From: Chlorobiales bacterium
GTDB taxonomy: Bacteria; Bacteroidota; Chlorobiia; Chlorobiales; Chlorobiaceae
DNA: 12,172 nt
Direction: 5' to 3'
Assembly: GCA_022360415.1 (NCBI GenBank)
Contig: JAKSDB010000322.1
Location: 1-12,172 of the forward strand
Part shown: positions 11,465 through 12,172 of the stretch, piece by piece
Layout: each line of letters opens with the position of its first letter
How positions within the stretch are numbered: position 1 is the stretch's first letter
Made by a program: the position numbers and the translations under genes
The notes under the pieces: generated by a model
Told to the model about the DNA's origin: nothing
What the model saw: only the letters and a program-made list of their open reading frames with translations
The model's database searches: none

Positions 11465-12172
11465 TTATTCTTCCCCTTTGTCTTCCTTCTCTTCCGGCGA
11501 GGCTTCCTGCTGCTTCTTCGCTTCATCACCTTCCGCTTCCGGAGAAACCTGTTCCTCCGGTGCCTCACTGACTGTTTCTTCAGAAGACACCTGCTCTTCC
11601 TCCGCTTCACTGACAGCTGCCTCCGAAGACACTTGTTCTTCCTGCACCTCACCGACTGCCTCCGTAGCTGTCTGTTGCTCTTTGGCTTCTTTACTTTCTG
11701 CTTCCGAAGTCACCTGCTCCTCCGGTGCCTCGCTGACTGTTTCTTCAGAAGACACCTGCTGTTCCTGTGCTTCACTGACAGTTGCCTCCGAAGACACCTG
11801 CTCTTCCTGCACCTCACCGACTGCCTCCGTAGCTGTCTGCTGCTCCTTCTCGTCAGCGGCTTTTTTTGCCTTGTGTCTGCGGGTTTTCAACGCAAGTCTT
11901 TTCTGGCGTCTTTCTTCTTCACGCGCCTGCCAGCTTTCCATTTCGGCCGTGATCTCCTCATCACTGCGACCTCTGCGTTTCATGTTGAGCTCATGGAGCA
12001 GACCGGTAGAACGAATCAGGCTGCGCACTGTCGTAGTCGGCTGTGCCCCCACTCCAAGCCAGTATGCCGCGCGCTCCCTGTCTATTGTAACTGCATGAGG
12101 TTTTGCCGTCGGCTGATAGTTTCCGATCACCTCAAGGAACTTACCGTCCCTCGGTGCGCGGGCATCAGCAGC
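11465..12172 (-). CDS. rpsP: Ribosomal protein bS16 with a long acidic repeat tail, 5' end missing
   Basis: The frame enters from the right edge and ends at TAA 11465 (235 residues visible). The first visible residues, ADARAPRDGKFLEVIGNYQP, are the classic bS16 block, followed by AAYWLGVGAQPTTTVRSLI, which ends the usual fold. bS16 is normally about 80-90 residues; here about 190 more follow. A basic linker (KRRGRSDEEI to KTRRHKAKKAA, rich in Arg/Lys) leads into an acidic tail of about 128 residues, roughly one third Glu, that is built from two 55-residue repeats. The core will assemble in the 30S body. The tail has no recognised domain, looks disordered or helical, and would extend from the ribosome surface or be removed. 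The gene opens the rimM-trmD-rplS operon. Confidence 0.92.
   Translation of the reverse strand, partial: AADARAPRDGKFLEVIGNYQPTAKPHAVTIDRERAAYWLGVGAQPTTTVRSLIRSTGLLHELNMKRRGRSDEEITAEMESWQAREEERRQKRLALKTRRHKAKKAADEKEQQTATEAVGEVQEEQVSSEATVSEAQEQQVSSEETVSEAPEEQVTSEAESKEAKEQQTATEAVGEVQEEQVSSEAAVSEAEEEQVSSEETVSEAPEEQVSPEAEGDEAKKQQEASPEEKEDKGEE
11516..11845 (-). repeat. Two tandem 165-bp repeats inside the bS16 tail
   Basis: Copy 1 is 11845-11681 and copy 2 is 11680-11516, in frame and head to tail, each 55 codons. Each begins EQQTATEAVGEVQ and continues with three 14-residue units of the form EEQVSSEATVSEAQ. The unit therefore has lower-order repeats inside a higher-order one. The DNA copies are very similar, including a 38-nt exact match (from TCTTCCTGCACCTCACC to TAGCTGTCTG, plus strand), which suggests a recent duplication. 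Confidence 0.9.

Noticed and set aside
11516..11845. CRISPR-like array in the repetitive region
   Set aside because: The repeats are in-frame coding repeats of 42 and 165 bp without unique spacers.
11478..12098. 206-codon plus-strand Ser/Cys-rich repetitive frame
   Set aside because: It is the antisense reading of the bS16 acidic repeats; Glu codons read backwards give Ser, Leu and Phe.

Overview
This is an ordinary-looking bacterial chromosome segment with moderate base composition by eye. It most likely comes from a green sulfur bacterium (Chlorobiota, Chlorobium/Prosthecochloris type). The evidence is the rpsP-rimM-trmD-rplS ribosomal/tRNA-modification operon with a long charged tail on bS16, a CHAD protein next to a ParA ATPase, and many copies of an intergenic inverted repeat of a kind I associate with that phylum. 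The assignment is inference from gene content; no phylogenetic marker was searched.

Layout. Positions 1-1389 (minus strand) hold two lipoproteins: a small coiled-coil-like one cut by the left edge, and a BMP/PnrA-type substrate-binding protein. A 388-bp divergent spacer follows. At 1778-4081 (plus) is a tight pair: a CHAD-domain protein with a CYTH-like N-terminus, then a ParA/MinD-type ATPase 3 bp downstream. Around 4338-4438 is tRNA-Cys(GCA) with a strong terminator. At 4445-5423 (minus) are a DUF1801 protein and a MazE/MazF-type toxin-antitoxin module whose genes overlap. At 5816-7645 (plus) is a long-chain acyl-CoA synthetase, converging on a MutY-like DNA glycosylase (7666-8481, minus) that lacks the iron-sulfur cluster cysteines. 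Upstream of that is an MBL-fold hydrolase (8614-9456, minus). From 9751 to the right edge (minus) runs rpsP-rimM-trmD-rplS, with rpsP missing its 5' end.

Scattered between these genes are four related elements of 86-143 bp (1649-1734, 4141-4283, 5528-5642, 9609-9749) plus two end fragments (10871-10888, 11427-11452). All share terminal inverted repeats close to GGGCACCTCTATTAATT. Their inner arms differ in sequence yet keep pairing, so the family looks selected, or at least propagated, as a folded structure. One fragment appears to supply the Shine-Dalgarno sequence of rimM.

The strongest candidates for new biology are: (1) the CHAD-ParA pair, which could be a positioning system for polyphosphate granules; (2) the structured repeat family; (3) the 55-residue tandem repeats forming an acidic tail on ribosomal protein bS16. 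The rest of the gene content is housekeeping or common accessory material.
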